From the NCBI GenBank assembly GCA_945957365.1, contig CAMFKI010000035.1:1-36704 (forward strand): 36,704 nucleotides of DNA, in the 5' to 3' direction. This DNA comes from an uncultured Alphaproteobacteria bacterium. GTDB taxonomy: Bacteria > Pseudomonadota > Alphaproteobacteria > Rhizobiales > Aestuariivirgaceae. Below the pieces are notes generated by a model. That model had not been told where the DNA came from and searched no databases. It worked only from the letters and a program-made list of their open reading frames with translations. Below, piece after piece: positions 1 to 8,580 of this stretch (position 1 is the stretch's first letter; each line of letters starts with the position of its first letter). A program made the translations under genes and the position numbers.

Positions 1-692
1 AAGGGCGGGCGGTTCGTTTCGGCCAGCGCCGAGACGAAGAAGATGATGAACATCGGGAACAGCGGGATGAAGTACCAGTCGAGGAACGACCCCGGCAGGC
101 CCAGCATGGTGCCGAGGCCCGTATGCTGCGAGCGCACGATCTCGGTGAGGTTCAGCGAGCCCGCGCACATCAGCACGGTGACAATGACGAAGCCGATCGA
201 GACTTCGTAGGACACCATCTGCGCGGCGGAGCGCAGTGCGGAGAGGAAGGGATATTTCGAGTTCGACGCCCAGCCGCCCATGATGACGCCATAGACGCCG
301 AGTGACGACAGCGCGAAGAGATAGAGAATGCCGACATTGATGTCGGACACCACCCACTTGCCCGAGACGAGGCCGAAGAACGAGCCTTCCGACACGGGAA
401 CGACGGCCCACGCGGCAAGCGCCAGCGTGGCCGTCACAAGTGGAGCGATGACGAAGACGCCCTTGTTGGCGCCGTCGGGGATCACCACTTCCTTCAGCGC
501 GAACTTGATCAGGTCGGCGAAGGACTGGAACAGGCCCCAGGGGCCAACGACGTTGGGACCGCGGCGCATCTGCACGGCGGCCCAGATCTTGCGGTCCGCC
601 CACAGCAGGTAGGCCACGATGAGCAGCAGGCCGGCCATGAAGCCGAAGCTCACGACGGCGAAGAACAGGAGAGTGAGAAGAGCCTCGGTCAT
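1..692 (-). CDS. nuoH: NADH-quinone oxidoreductase subunit H, C-terminus cut by window edge
   Basis: The frame opens with ATG at 692 and runs off the left edge after 230 complete codons. It encodes a very hydrophobic protein starting MTEALLTLLFFAVVS and, at the cut, the family signature AETNRPPF. The cytoplasmic stretch with RRGPNVVGPWG and the following LIKFALKE are typical of NuoH/ND1. This membrane subunit lies at the junction of the peripheral and membrane arms of complex I and contributes to the quinone-binding chamber. It starts 3 bases after the nuoG stop, as expected for the last-but-several gene of the operon. About 100 C-terminal residues are missing compared with the usual 330-350. 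Identification is secure from the motifs. Confidence 0.96.
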   Translation of the reverse strand, partial: MTEALLTLLFFAVVSFGFMAGLLLIVAYLLWADRKIWAAVQMRRGPNVVGPWGLFQSFADLIKFALKEVVIPDGANKGVFVIAPLVTATLALAAWAVVPVSEGSFFGLVSGKWVVSDINVGILYLFALSSLGVYGVIMGGWASNSKYPFLSALRSAAQMVSYEVSIGFVIVTVLMCAGSLNLTEIVRSQHTGLGTMLGLPGSFLDWYFIPLFPMFIIFFVSALAETNRPP

Positions 693-695
693 GAT

Positions 696-2777
696 TTACT
701 CAGCGGCCTCGAGCTTCTGCACGTTCTTCAGGGCCGAGCATTCGGCCATGGTCTTCGACGCGCGGGCAATCGGGTTGGTCATGTAGAAGTCGGTGATGGG
801 CGAGCGGAACGGCTCCGGCGCCATGGCGCCTTCGGCCTTGGCGAGGTCGGCGAGCTCCGCCGTGGGGGCTGCCTCGCGGGTGTCGATGCGCATCAGCTGC
901 GGGGCCACCTTGTACATGGCGGCGCGCAGCTCCGCGAGATTGTCCCAGGGCAGCGCCTTGCCCAGCGCTTCGGAGAGGGCACGGAAGATCGCCCAGTCCT
1001 CACGGGCCTCGCCCGGCGGGAAGGAGGCGCGCTCCGTCATCTGCGGGCGGCCCTCGGTGTTGACGTAGGTCACCTGCTTCTCGACATAGGCCGCGGCGGA
1101 CAGGATCACGTCGGCGCGGTGCGCGCCGGCATCGCCGTGGGTGCCGATGTAGACGACGAAGGTGGCGCCCAGCGCCTGGGTGTCGATCTCGTCGGCGCCG
1201 ACGAGGAAGAGGATGTCGAGTTCGCCCGCCTTGGCTGCGTCGAGCATCTGGCGCGTGGTCTTGCCACCTTCGCTCGAAGGCAACGCGCAGACGTCGAGCG
1301 CGCCGACGCGACCCGCCGCAGTGTGCAGCAGGTTGAAGCCGTTCCAGCCGTCCTTGATGGCGCCGAGCTTATGGGCCGCCTTGTAAGCGGCGGCCAGGAC
1401 CTGCGCACCGTCGGCCCGGGCGATGGCGCCCTGCCCCACGATCACCATCGGCTTGGCGCCGCCGGCGAGTTCGCCCGCGAGAAGCTTCGCGAGAGTCTCC
1501 GGACCGGCGCCGAGATAGTTGTAGGCATAGGTGAGGTCGGCGCGTTCGCCGATCACCGAAACGGGGCAGCCGCCGCGCGCCACGCGCTTGCGGATGCGGG
1601 CGTTCAGCACCGGGGCTTCGATGCGCGGATTGGTGCCGATGAGCAGGATCGAGTCCGCCTCATCGATGCCGGCGATGCCGGTGTTGAAGAGATAGCCCGC
1701 GCGGCCGCCCGTCTCGCCCAGTGGCGAGCCGTCCTGGCGGCAGTCGATGTTCCGGATGCCGAACTGGTCGGCGAACTGGCGCATGGAGAAGGCCTCTTCC
1801 GCGCCGACGAGGTCGCCGAGGATGATGCCGATGCGGTCCGGGTTCACGCCGCTCATGCGCTGGGCGATGCGCTGGAAGGCCTCGGACCAGGAGGCCGCGC
1901 GCAGCTTGCCGAACTCGCGCACGTAGGGCCGGTCGAGGCGCTGCGCCTTGAGGCCGTCCCAGACGAAGCGCGTCTTGTCGGAGATCCACTCCTCGTTCAC
2001 GTCCTCGTGGGTGCGCGGCAGGATGCGCATCACTTCGCGGCCGCGCGCGTCCACCCGGATGTTGGAGCCCACGGCGTCCATGACGTCGATGCTCTCAGTC
2101 TTGCGCAGCTCCCACGGCCGGGCCTTGAACTCATAGGGGAGCGAGGTGAGCGCGCCCACCGGGCAGAGGTCGATGATGTTGCCCTGGAGCTCCGACGAGA
2201 TTGCCTTGTTGAGATAGGTGGTGATCTCCATGTCCTCGCCACGGCCCGTGGCGCCCATCTCCTCGATGCCGGCGACTTCCGTGGTGAAGCGCACACAGCG
2301 CGTGCACTGGATGCAGCGGTTCATCGAGGTCTTGACCAGCGGGCCCAGATACTTGTTCTCGACGGCGCGCTTGTTCTCGTGGAAGCGGTTCTTCTCCACG
2401 CCATAGGCCATGGCCTGGTCCTGCAGGTCGCACTCCCCGCCCTGGTCGCAGATCGGGCAGTCGAGCGGATGGTTGATGAGCAGGAACTCCATCACGCCTT
2501 CGCGCGCCTTCTTCACCATCGGGGTGTTGGTGAACACCTCCGGCGGCTCGCCATTGGGGCCGGGGCGCAGGTCATTCACTGACATGGCGCAGGAGGCCTG
2601 CGGCTTGGGCGGGCCGCCCTTCACCTCGACGAGGCACATGCGGCAATTGCCGGCGATCGACAGGCGCTCGTGGTAGCAGAAGCGCGGCACTTCCGCGCCC
2701 GCCTGCTCACAGGCCTGCAGCAGGGTGAGGCCGTTCTCGACCTCGAGTTCCACACCGTCGATCTTGATCTTGGGCAT
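696..2777 (-). CDS. nuoG: NADH-quinone oxidoreductase subunit G (iron-sulfur subunit)
   Basis: A 693-residue protein of the usual alphaproteobacterial NuoG length. The N-terminal ferredoxin-like domain has C34, C45, C48 and C63 for a [2Fe-2S] cluster. Next come H103, C107, C110 and C116 (LDCPICDQGGECDLQD) for the histidine-ligated [4Fe-4S] cluster, then C155, C158 and C161 (RCIQCTRCVRF) with the later CPVGA cysteine for a further [4Fe-4S] cluster. The C-terminal two thirds resemble the molybdopterin oxidoreductase fold, which in this subunit has no catalytic molybdenum. It carries electrons from NuoF/NuoE toward NuoI/NuoB in the cytoplasmic arm. It starts 12 bases after the DUF3291 gene and is followed directly by nuoH. 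Confidence 0.97.
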   Translation of the reverse strand: MPKIKIDGVELEVENGLTLLQACEQAGAEVPRFCYHERLSIAGNCRMCLVEVKGGPPKPQASCAMSVNDLRPGPNGEPPEVFTNTPMVKKAREGVMEFLLINHPLDCPICDQGGECDLQDQAMAYGVEKNRFHENKRAVENKYLGPLVKTSMNRCIQCTRCVRFTTEVAGIEEMGATGRGEDMEITTYLNKAISSELQGNIIDLCPVGALTSLPYEFKARPWELRKTESIDVMDAVGSNIRVDARGREVMRILPRTHEDVNEEWISDKTRFVWDGLKAQRLDRPYVREFGKLRAASWSEAFQRIAQRMSGVNPDRIGIILGDLVGAEEAFSMRQFADQFGIRNIDCRQDGSPLGETGGRAGYLFNTGIAGIDEADSILLIGTNPRIEAPVLNARIRKRVARGGCPVSVIGERADLTYAYNYLGAGPETLAKLLAGELAGGAKPMVIVGQGAIARADGAQVLAAAYKAAHKLGAIKDGWNGFNLLHTAAGRVGALDVCALPSSEGGKTTRQMLDAAKAGELDILFLVGADEIDTQALGATFVVYIGTHGDAGAHRADVILSAAAYVEKQVTYVNTEGRPQMTERASFPPGEAREDWAIFRALSEALGKALPWDNLAELRAAMYKVAPQLMRIDTREAAPTAELADLAKAEGAMAPEPFRSPITDFYMTNPIARASKTMAECSALKNVQKLEAAE

Positions 2778-2789
2778 TCTGTCTATTCC

Positions 2790-3245
2790 TCACGCACAGC
2801 GGAGCGTCCGCATGCGTTGTTCATCCATGATTTCCGGCCAGCCGAAGGCATCCATGCTGGCGCCTTCCGCCTGATATTTCTCGAGCCGCGCATAGGCTTC
2901 GTCCAGCGTCGGCAAATGGCCCTCGGGAACCCACCACATCACCATGTGGGGCTTCTCCATCAGGTCGAACCAATCAGCCTTGTTGCGGTAGAACTGCACG
3001 TGCACGGTCTTGAACACGTAGTCCTCGAGCGATTTCGCGTCGGCCCAGACGGAGAGGTTCACCGCCATGTCGTCGCCGACGCGGAAGCCGGTCGCGTTGT
3101 TGTTGTCGCCCTTGAGGCGCCACACGAAGCCCGCCGAACGTTCGGCGATCGCGTTGACGCGATCGAGATTGTCCATGAACCCGGCCATGCGCGGATCGCT
3201 GGTCGGGTACTTGAACTTGCCGATGTTCAGCTCAGCGAGGTGCAT
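2790..3245 (-). CDS. DUF3291 domain protein inside the nuo operon
   Basis: A 151-residue soluble protein with the DUF3291 pattern throughout: LAELNIGKFKYP at the N-terminus, DPRMAGFMDNLDRVNAIAE, GFVWRLKGD, VNLSVWADAKSLEDYV, and MWWVPEGHLPTLDEAYARLE. The family is predicted to share the ferredoxin-like fold of antibiotic-biosynthesis monooxygenases; no activity is established. I chose ATG at 3245 because GGCGGAG lies 5 bases upstream; a GTG at 3251 overlapping the nuoF stop is possible. It sits tightly between nuoF and nuoG and must be co-transcribed with complex I genes. It is not a complex I subunit in any organism I know, so a role in assembly, cofactor handling or oxidative-damage control is only a guess from position. 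Confidence 0.88.
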   Translation of the reverse strand: MHLAELNIGKFKYPTSDPRMAGFMDNLDRVNAIAERSAGFVWRLKGDNNNATGFRVGDDMAVNLSVWADAKSLEDYVFKTVHVQFYRNKADWFDLMEKPHMVMWWVPEGHLPTLDEAYARLEKYQAEGASMDAFGWPEIMDEQRMRTLRCA

Positions 3246-3247
3246 TG

Positions 3248-4555
3248 TCACTCCGCCGCAATCTTGCGAACCGCGCCGTCATGGTCGGGGTTCGCGGCAT
3301 ACTGGTCGATGCGCGCCTCGATGACGGGGCGGAAATGCGCGATGAGGCCCTGGATCGGCCAGGCCGCCGCATCACCCAGCGCACAGATGGTGTGGCCCTC
3401 GATCTGCTTGGTCACGTCCAGCAGCATGTCGATCTCGCGCTTCTCCGCGCGGCCCTCGGCCATGCGGGTCATCACGCGCCACATCCAGCCCGTGCCTTCG
3501 CGGCAGGGCGTGCACTGGCCGCAGGACTCGTGCTTGTAGAAATAGGCGAGCCGCGCGATGGCCTTGATCAGGTCGGTGGACTTGTCCATCACGATCACCG
3601 CCGCGGTGCCGAGGCCCGAACGCAGCTTGCCGAGCGAGTCGAAGTCCATCGGCGTGTCGATGATGAGGTCCGCCGGCACCATGCGCACCGACGAGCCGCC
3701 GGGGATGACGGCGAGCAGGTTGTCGAAGCCGCCGCGCACGCCGCCCGCATGCTTCTCGATCAGCTCGCGGAAGGGAATGCCGAGCTCTTCCTCGACGACG
3801 CAGGGCTTGTTCACGTGGCCCGAGATGCAGAACAGCTTGGTGCCCGCATTGTTGGGGCGGCCCAACGAGGCGAACCAGGTGGCGCCGCGGCGCATGATGG
3901 TGCCGGCAACCGCGATCGACTCGACGTTGTTCACTGTCGTCGGCGCGCCGTAGAGGCCGACATTCGCGGGGAACGGCGGCTTCATGCGCGGCTGGCCCTT
4001 CTTGCCCTCGATCGATTCGAGCATGGCCGTCTCTTCGCCGCAGATATAGGCGCCGGCGCCATGGTGGACGATGATGTCGAAGTCCCAGCCATGGACGTTG
4101 TTCTTGCCGATAAGGCGCGCCTCATAGGCCTGGTCGACCGCGGCCTGCAGATGCTCGCGCTCGCGGATGAATTCGCCGCGCACATAGATCACCGCCGTGT
4201 GGCAGCCCATGGCCGCACCCGCCAGCAGGCAGCCCTCGACGAGGAGGTGCGGCTCGTGGCGCAGGATCTCGCGGTCCTTGCAAGTGCCGGGCTCGGACTC
4301 ATCCGCATTCACGACGAGGTAATGCGGGCGCTCGCCGATGACCTTCGGCATGAACGACCACTTGAGGCCGGTGGGAAAGCCCGCACCGCCGCGGCCGCGA
4401 AGGCCAGACGCCTTCATCTCGTTGATCATCCAGTCGCGGCCGTTGTCGATGAAGCCTTTGGTGCCGCTCCAGCAGCCGCGCTTCTTGGCGCCTTCCAGAC
4501 CCCAGTCGTGGAAGCCGTAGATGTTGGTGAAGATGCGGTCCTTGTCAGCAAGCAT
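3248..4555 (-). CDS. nuoF: NADH-quinone oxidoreductase subunit F (NADH/FMN-binding)
   Basis: A 435-residue protein of typical NuoF length. The glycine-rich FMN/NADH site GRGGAGFPTG is at residues 54-63. The N3 [4Fe-4S] cluster ligands are in ESCGQCTPCREGTGW near residues 343-357, with the fourth cysteine in TICALGDAAAWP near residue 390. The subunit oxidises NADH, passes electrons to FMN and then to the iron-sulfur chain; it lies at the tip of the cytoplasmic arm with NuoE. The start is ATG at 4555, 9 bases after nuoE. Its end lies against the DUF3291 gene rather than nuoG, which is the unusual point of this operon. Confidence 0.97.
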   Translation of the reverse strand: MLADKDRIFTNIYGFHDWGLEGAKKRGCWSGTKGFIDNGRDWMINEMKASGLRGRGGAGFPTGLKWSFMPKVIGERPHYLVVNADESEPGTCKDREILRHEPHLLVEGCLLAGAAMGCHTAVIYVRGEFIREREHLQAAVDQAYEARLIGKNNVHGWDFDIIVHHGAGAYICGEETAMLESIEGKKGQPRMKPPFPANVGLYGAPTTVNNVESIAVAGTIMRRGATWFASLGRPNNAGTKLFCISGHVNKPCVVEEELGIPFRELIEKHAGGVRGGFDNLLAVIPGGSSVRMVPADLIIDTPMDFDSLGKLRSGLGTAAVIVMDKSTDLIKAIARLAYFYKHESCGQCTPCREGTGWMWRVMTRMAEGRAEKREIDMLLDVTKQIEGHTICALGDAAAWPIQGLIAHFRPVIEARIDQYAANPDHDGAVRKIAAE

Positions 4556-4564
4556 GTGTGCTTC

Positions 4565-5242
4565 TCACTTCTTCTCTTCCGCAGGCGGAGGCGGCGGGGG
4601 CGGCTCGACGCGCACGAAGCTGCGCTGGCCTTCATAAAGAGACGGGTCGGTCAGCGACGTCTGCGCGCCTTCGGGTGCCGCCATGTGACGGTCGATCTGC
4701 GGGCCCACCTTCACCTTGCGGCCGGCGGCGAGATCGTCGATCAGCTTCTCCAGCGAGGCGGGCGTCAGGTCCTCGTAGGTGTCCTTGAAGATCTGCACCA
4801 TGGGCGCGTTCACGCAGGCGCCGAGGCACTCGACCTCTTCCCACGAAAAACGGCCATCATCCGAGAGGTGGTGCTGCTCGTGGTGGATCTTGTTCTGGCA
4901 GACCTTCTTCAGGTCTTCCGCACCACGCAGCATGCAGGGGGTGGTGCCGCAGACCTGGATGTGCGCCACCTTGCCCACCGGCTCCAGCTGGAACATGGTG
5001 TAGAAGGTCGCGACCTCGAGCACCCGGATGTAGGCCATGTCGAGCATGTTGGCGACATACTCGATCGCCGGCCTGGTCACCCAGTTGTCGTTCTGCTCCT
5101 GGGCGCGCCACAGCAGCGGGATGACCGCCGAGGCCTGCTTGCCGGGGGGATATTTCGCGATGGTCTGCTTGGCCCAGGCCAGGTTCTCCGCGTTGAAGGC
5201 GAAGCTGTCGGGCTGGATATCATGAAGACGACGGACGCTCAC
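4565..5242 (-). CDS. nuoE: NADH-quinone oxidoreductase subunit E (24 kDa, [2Fe-2S])
   Basis: A 225-residue thioredoxin-like subunit. The [2Fe-2S] ligands of cluster N1a are C98 and C103 (CGTTPC) and C139 and C143 (CLGAC). It pairs with NuoF at the NADH-oxidising end of complex I. The GTG start at 5242 overlaps the nuoD stop by 4 bases, so translation is probably coupled. After the folded core, the C-terminus continues into a charged linker and ends in a run of seven prolines plus AEEKK. That tail extends beyond the minimal ~160-residue domain; C-terminal extensions are common in alphaproteobacterial NuoE. Confidence 0.96.
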   Translation of the reverse strand: MSVRRLHDIQPDSFAFNAENLAWAKQTIAKYPPGKQASAVIPLLWRAQEQNDNWVTRPAIEYVANMLDMAYIRVLEVATFYTMFQLEPVGKVAHIQVCGTTPCMLRGAEDLKKVCQNKIHHEQHHLSDDGRFSWEEVECLGACVNAPMVQIFKDTYEDLTPASLEKLIDDLAAGRKVKVGPQIDRHMAAPEGAQTSLTDPSLYEGQRSFVRVEPPPPPPPAEEKK

Positions 5243-6432
5243 CGGTCCACCTCACCAAAAACGATGTCGAGAGAGCCGAGCACGGCGGAAACGTCGGCCA
5301 GCATGTGGCCGCGGCAGATGTGGTCCATGGCCTGCAGATGGGCGAAGCCGGGGGCCCGCAGCTTGCAACGGTAGGGCTTGTTGGTGCCGTCTGACACGAG
5401 ATAGACGCCGAACTCGCCCTTGGGCGCCTCGACGGCGGCATAGACCTCGCCCGGCGGCGTGTGGAAGCCCTCGGTGTGGAGCTTGAAGTGGTGGATGAGC
5501 GCTTCCATCGAGCGCTTCATCTCAGCCCGCTTGGGCGGCACGATCTTGCCGTCGCCGGAAGACACGGGACCGGTCTTCTCCGTGCCCAGCAGGCGGTTCA
5601 CGCACTGCTTCATGATCTTCACGGACTCGCGCATTTCCTGCATGCGGATCAGGTAACGGTCGTAGCAGTCGCCGTTCTTGCCGATGGGAATGTCGAAGTC
5701 CATGTCGTTGTAGCATTCATAGGGCTGCGCCTTGCGCAGGTCCCAGGCCGCACCCGAGCCACGCACCATGACGCCCGAGAAGCCCCACTCGAAGCATTCC
5801 TTGAGCGAGACGACGCCGATGTCGACGTTGCGCTGCTTGAAGATGCGGTTGTCGGTGAGCAGGCCCTCGATATCGTCGAGCACCTTGTTGTGGTGATCGC
5901 AGAACACGCCGATGTCCTCGACGAGCTCCGGCGGAATGTCCTGGTGCACACCACCCGGGCGGAAATAGGCGGCATGCATGCGCGAACCCGAGGCGCGCTC
6001 ATAGAACACCATCAGCTTCTCGCGCTCCTCGAAGCCCCAGAGCGGCGGCGTGAGCGCGCCAACGTCCATGGCCTGCGTGGTGACGTTGAGAAGGTGAGAC
6101 AGCAAACGGCCGATCTCGGAATAGAGGACGCGGATCAGCTGGCCGCGGATCGGAACCTCGAGGCCGAGGAGGCGCTCGATGGCGAGGCACCAGGCGTGCT
6201 CCTGGTTCATCGGCGCCACGTAGTCGAGGCGGTCGAAGTAGGGCACGGCCTGCAGGTAGGTCTTGTATTCGATCAGCTTCTCGGTGCCGCGATGCAGGAG
6301 GCCGATATGCGGATCGACGCGGGTGCAGACCTCGCCGTCGAGCTCCAACACCAGTCGCAGCACCCCGTGCGCGGCCGGATGCTGGGGGCCAAAGTTGATC
6401 GAGAAATTGCGGACAGATTGCGTGTCGGTCAC
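5239..6432 (-). CDS. nuoD: NADH-quinone oxidoreductase subunit D (49 kDa)
   Basis: A 397-residue NuoD of normal length, not fused to NuoC. The N-terminus carries the diagnostic INFGPQHPAAHGVLRL. HIGLLHRGTEKLIE and YFDRLDYVAPMNQEHAW follow, and the C-terminus ends with DIVFGEVDR. The protein derives from the large subunit of NiFe hydrogenases but has lost the metal ligands; with NuoB it forms the quinone-reduction site near cluster N2. The start is GTG at 6432, overlapping the nuoC stop by 4 bases. Confidence 0.97.
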   Translation of the reverse strand: MTDTQSVRNFSINFGPQHPAAHGVLRLVLELDGEVCTRVDPHIGLLHRGTEKLIEYKTYLQAVPYFDRLDYVAPMNQEHAWCLAIERLLGLEVPIRGQLIRVLYSEIGRLLSHLLNVTTQAMDVGALTPPLWGFEEREKLMVFYERASGSRMHAAYFRPGGVHQDIPPELVEDIGVFCDHHNKVLDDIEGLLTDNRIFKQRNVDIGVVSLKECFEWGFSGVMVRGSGAAWDLRKAQPYECYNDMDFDIPIGKNGDCYDRYLIRMQEMRESVKIMKQCVNRLLGTEKTGPVSSGDGKIVPPKRAEMKRSMEALIHHFKLHTEGFHTPPGEVYAAVEAPKGEFGVYLVSDGTNKPYRCKLRAPGFAHLQAMDHICRGHMLADVSAVLGSLDIVFGEVDR

Positions 6433-7034
6433 GGCTTGGCCTTTTCATCGCCGGGGAGGACGTATTCGGTGCCTTCCCACGGGCTCAGATAGTCGAATGC
6501 GCGGAATTCCTGCGTGAGTTTCACGGGCTCATAGACCACGCGCTTGGCGAGGTCGTCCCAGCGCACCTCGACATAGCCGGTGAGCGGGAAGTCCTTGCGC
6601 AGCGGATGGCCGGCAAAGCCATAGTCGGTCAGGATGCGGCGCAGGTCCGGGTGGTTGGAGAACAGCACGCCATAAAGATCGAAGGTCTCGCGCTCATACC
6701 AGTTGGCGGCCGGGAAGACGGAGATGACGGAGGGCACCGCGGTGTCCTCGTCGGTCTCGACCTTCACGCGGATGCGGCGGTTCCTGTAAGGAGCGAGCAG
6801 GTGGTAGACGACGTCGAAGCGCTTCTCGCGGTCGGGATAGTCCACGCCGCAGATGTCGATGAAGCAGACGAAGCCGCATTCGGAATCATCGCGCAAAAAT
6901 TCGAGGACACGGATGATGTCGGCGGCTTCCGCCCCCACCGTCAGTTCGCCATATTCCACCTTGAAGCCCGTCACCGCGCTTCCGAGCTTCGTGGCGATAT
7001 GCTCGCCCAGTTCCTGCAAGGTCTCAGCCATCAT
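6429..7034 (-). CDS. nuoC: NADH-quinone oxidoreductase subunit C (30 kDa)
   Basis: About 200 residues with the NuoC signature block ERETFDLYGVLFSNHPDLRR followed by ILTDYGFAGHPLRKDFPLTG. The C-terminal YEPVKLTQEFRAFDYLSPWE is also typical. It is a structural subunit of the peripheral arm that packs against NuoD and carries no cofactor. I place the start at ATG 7034, which shares one base with the nuoB stop (TGATG); an upstream in-frame TTG at 7037 and a second ATG at 7031 are the alternatives. The tight spacing to nuoB and nuoD supports a single transcript. Confidence 0.96.
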   Translation of the reverse strand: MMAETLQELGEHIATKLGSAVTGFKVEYGELTVGAEAADIIRVLEFLRDDSECGFVCFIDICGVDYPDREKRFDVVYHLLAPYRNRRIRVKVETDEDTAVPSVISVFPAANWYERETFDLYGVLFSNHPDLRRILTDYGFAGHPLRKDFPLTGYVEVRWDDLAKRVVYEPVKLTQEFRAFDYLSPWEGTEYVLPGDEKAKP

Positions 7035-7558
7035 CAACGCTCGATCGTTCCGGTGCGGCGGATCTTCTTCTGCAGCTGCAGCACGCCGTAGACCAGCGCC
7101 TCAGCGGTGGGCGGGCAGCCCGGCACATAGATGTCCACCGGCACGATGCGGTCGCAGCCGCGCACGACAGAGTATGAATAGTGGTAGTAGCCGCCGCCAT
7201 TGGCGCAGCTGCCCATGGAGATGACGTAGCGCGGCTCCGGCATCTGGTCATAGACCTTGCGCAGAGCAGGCGCCATCTTGTTGGTCAGCGTGCCGGCGAC
7301 GATCATCACGTCCGACTGGCGGGGCGAGGCGCGGGGCGCGAAGCCGAAACGCTCGAGGTCCCAGCGCGGCATGGAGGCCTGCATCATCTCGACGGCACAG
7401 CAGGCCAGCCCGAAGGTCATCCACATCAATGAGCCGGTTCGGGCCCAGTTGATGAGGTCGTCCGAGGCGGTGACGAGGAAGCCCTTGTCGGCGAGTTCGG
7501 CGTTGATGTTGGTGAAGAACTCGCGCTGCTCGGGGGAGGCCTGTTCGATCAATCCCAT
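7034..7558 (-). CDS. nuoB: NADH-quinone oxidoreductase subunit B (20 kDa, cluster N2)
   Basis: About 174 residues. The cluster N2 ligands are visible: the adjacent cysteines of GLACCAVEMM, then GSCANGGG, then VPGCPPTAEAL. N2 is the terminal iron-sulfur cluster that reduces the quinone. I chose ATG at 7558 because AAAGGGAG lies 7 bases upstream. An in-frame ATG at 7579 would add seven residues but has no visible ribosome-binding site. Either start lies inside the end of nuoA in a different frame, so nuoA and nuoB overlap by 10 or 31 bases. Confidence 0.96.
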   Translation of the reverse strand: MGLIEQASPEQREFFTNINAELADKGFLVTASDDLINWARTGSLMWMTFGLACCAVEMMQASMPRWDLERFGFAPRASPRQSDVMIVAGTLTNKMAPALRKVYDQMPEPRYVISMGSCANGGGYYHYSYSVVRGCDRIVPVDIYVPGCPPTAEALVYGVLQLQKKIRRTGTIER

Positions 7559-7914
7559 TCGAGGGCTCCCTTTCGCCATTCATAGATGAAGCCGATGGTG
7601 AGAACGCCGAGGAAGATCATCATCGACCAGAAGCCATAGACGCCCACGTGCTTCAGCGAGATGGCCCAGGGAAACAGGAACGCCACCTCGAGGTCGAAGA
7701 TGATGAACAGGATCGACACCAGGTAGAAGCGGATGTCGAACTTCATGCGCGCATCGTCGAAGGCGTTGAAGCCGCATTCATAGGCCGAGAGCTTTTCGGG
7801 GTCCGGGTTGCGGAAGGCGATCAGAATCGGGACGATGAGGAGGATGAGGGAAAAGCCGAGCGCCACCCCGAGGAAGATGACCAGCGGCAGATATTCTCGC
7901 AACAGTTCAGGCAT
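7549..7914 (-). CDS. nuoA: NADH-quinone oxidoreductase subunit A
   Basis: A 121-residue membrane protein beginning MPELLREYLPLVIFL. It has three hydrophobic segments and the conserved blocks SAYECGFNAFDDARMKFDIR and IIFDLEVAFLFPW, both hallmarks of NuoA/ND3. The cytoplasmic loop with its conserved Cys is the one that changes conformation in active/deactive transitions in related enzymes. The frame stays open upstream to 8205, but the extension is basic and unlike the family, so I use ATG 7914. This is the first gene of the operon; its promoter should lie in the following ~600 bases. Confidence 0.95.
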   Translation of the reverse strand: MPELLREYLPLVIFLGVALGFSLILLIVPILIAFRNPDPEKLSAYECGFNAFDDARMKFDIRFYLVSILFIIFDLEVAFLFPWAISLKHVGVYGFWSMMIFLGVLTIGFIYEWRKGALEWD

Positions 7915-8580
7915 GTGATCTCGCCTCTCAGTCCGCCGGAAGGGCGGACAAGAATCCGCCGCTTGGTAGCGCACCGCCCCTCTGCCCGCAAGTTTTTCGG
8001 CACAGTTGTCAAAGCCGTGTGACAAGTGTCCCGGAAATTGCCGCTTTTGAGTGCAGTTCCGACACATATGGCGCCGTCGGAGAGCGGTTCTCGGCCACGG
8101 CAGGGCAGGCCGGCGCGCGCGCACCCGCTCGACAGGAAAATTACTCCTTATAGTTGTAAAATCATCCTGCATCCGGAGCGGCACTGAAAAACTACCTAGG
8201 TGCACCCTGGCTGCCAGCCTTCCAGCAGGACCTCACCCCATGCTTTCGGCGCGACCCTCCCGCCAGTGTAAGTGAGGAGCTGAAGTGCATTTACTTAACA
8301 AACTGGCAGAACTTTCCTCCGGAGGTACTGGAATCGATTATCTATGCAAATTTTTAGTTGCAGTACTCGCCATTTCGCACGCTGAAAAAGTTAAATTCGG
8401 TTTACGATTCTTGTTGCAATTTTAAGGGACCTGTATATGTCACTACGTAAGAAGCACTATAGAATTTCTTACAGCGCAAAAACTTGCAGTGTCCGGGTTC
8501 GACAATTCGGAATTACCTATCTAAAGTTGAGACTAGATATCGTTTTCGGTAGCGCGTTGATACCGAGCAGGGAGTGGTAC
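7915..8580. other. Long intergenic region between divergent nuoA and the glycine-rich protein gene
   Basis: This stretch of about 665 bases has no convincing gene. From about 8135 on it is clearly richer in A and T than its surroundings, which suits a divergent promoter region. A possible plus-strand promoter is TTGTTG at 8411-8416 with TATATG at 8434-8439 (17-base spacer), implying a 5' leader of about 135 nt. That leader contains a 6-bp inverted repeat, TCGGTA at 8546-8551 with TACCGA at 8561-8566, just before the ribosome-binding site. These signals are weak, and I see no clear promoter pair for nuoA. Confidence 0.45.

Noticed and set aside
3245..5374. Plus-strand open frame of 709 codons opposite nuoF and nuoE
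   Set aside because: It is antisense to two secure genes, has Arg/His/Ala/Val-rich composition without domains, and is a product of high GC content in the third codon positions.
8007..8012. TTGACA on the minus strand as a nuoA -35 box
   Set aside because: No acceptable -10 box lies 16-18 bases downstream (the place is GCGGGC), so I did not call the nuo promoter there.
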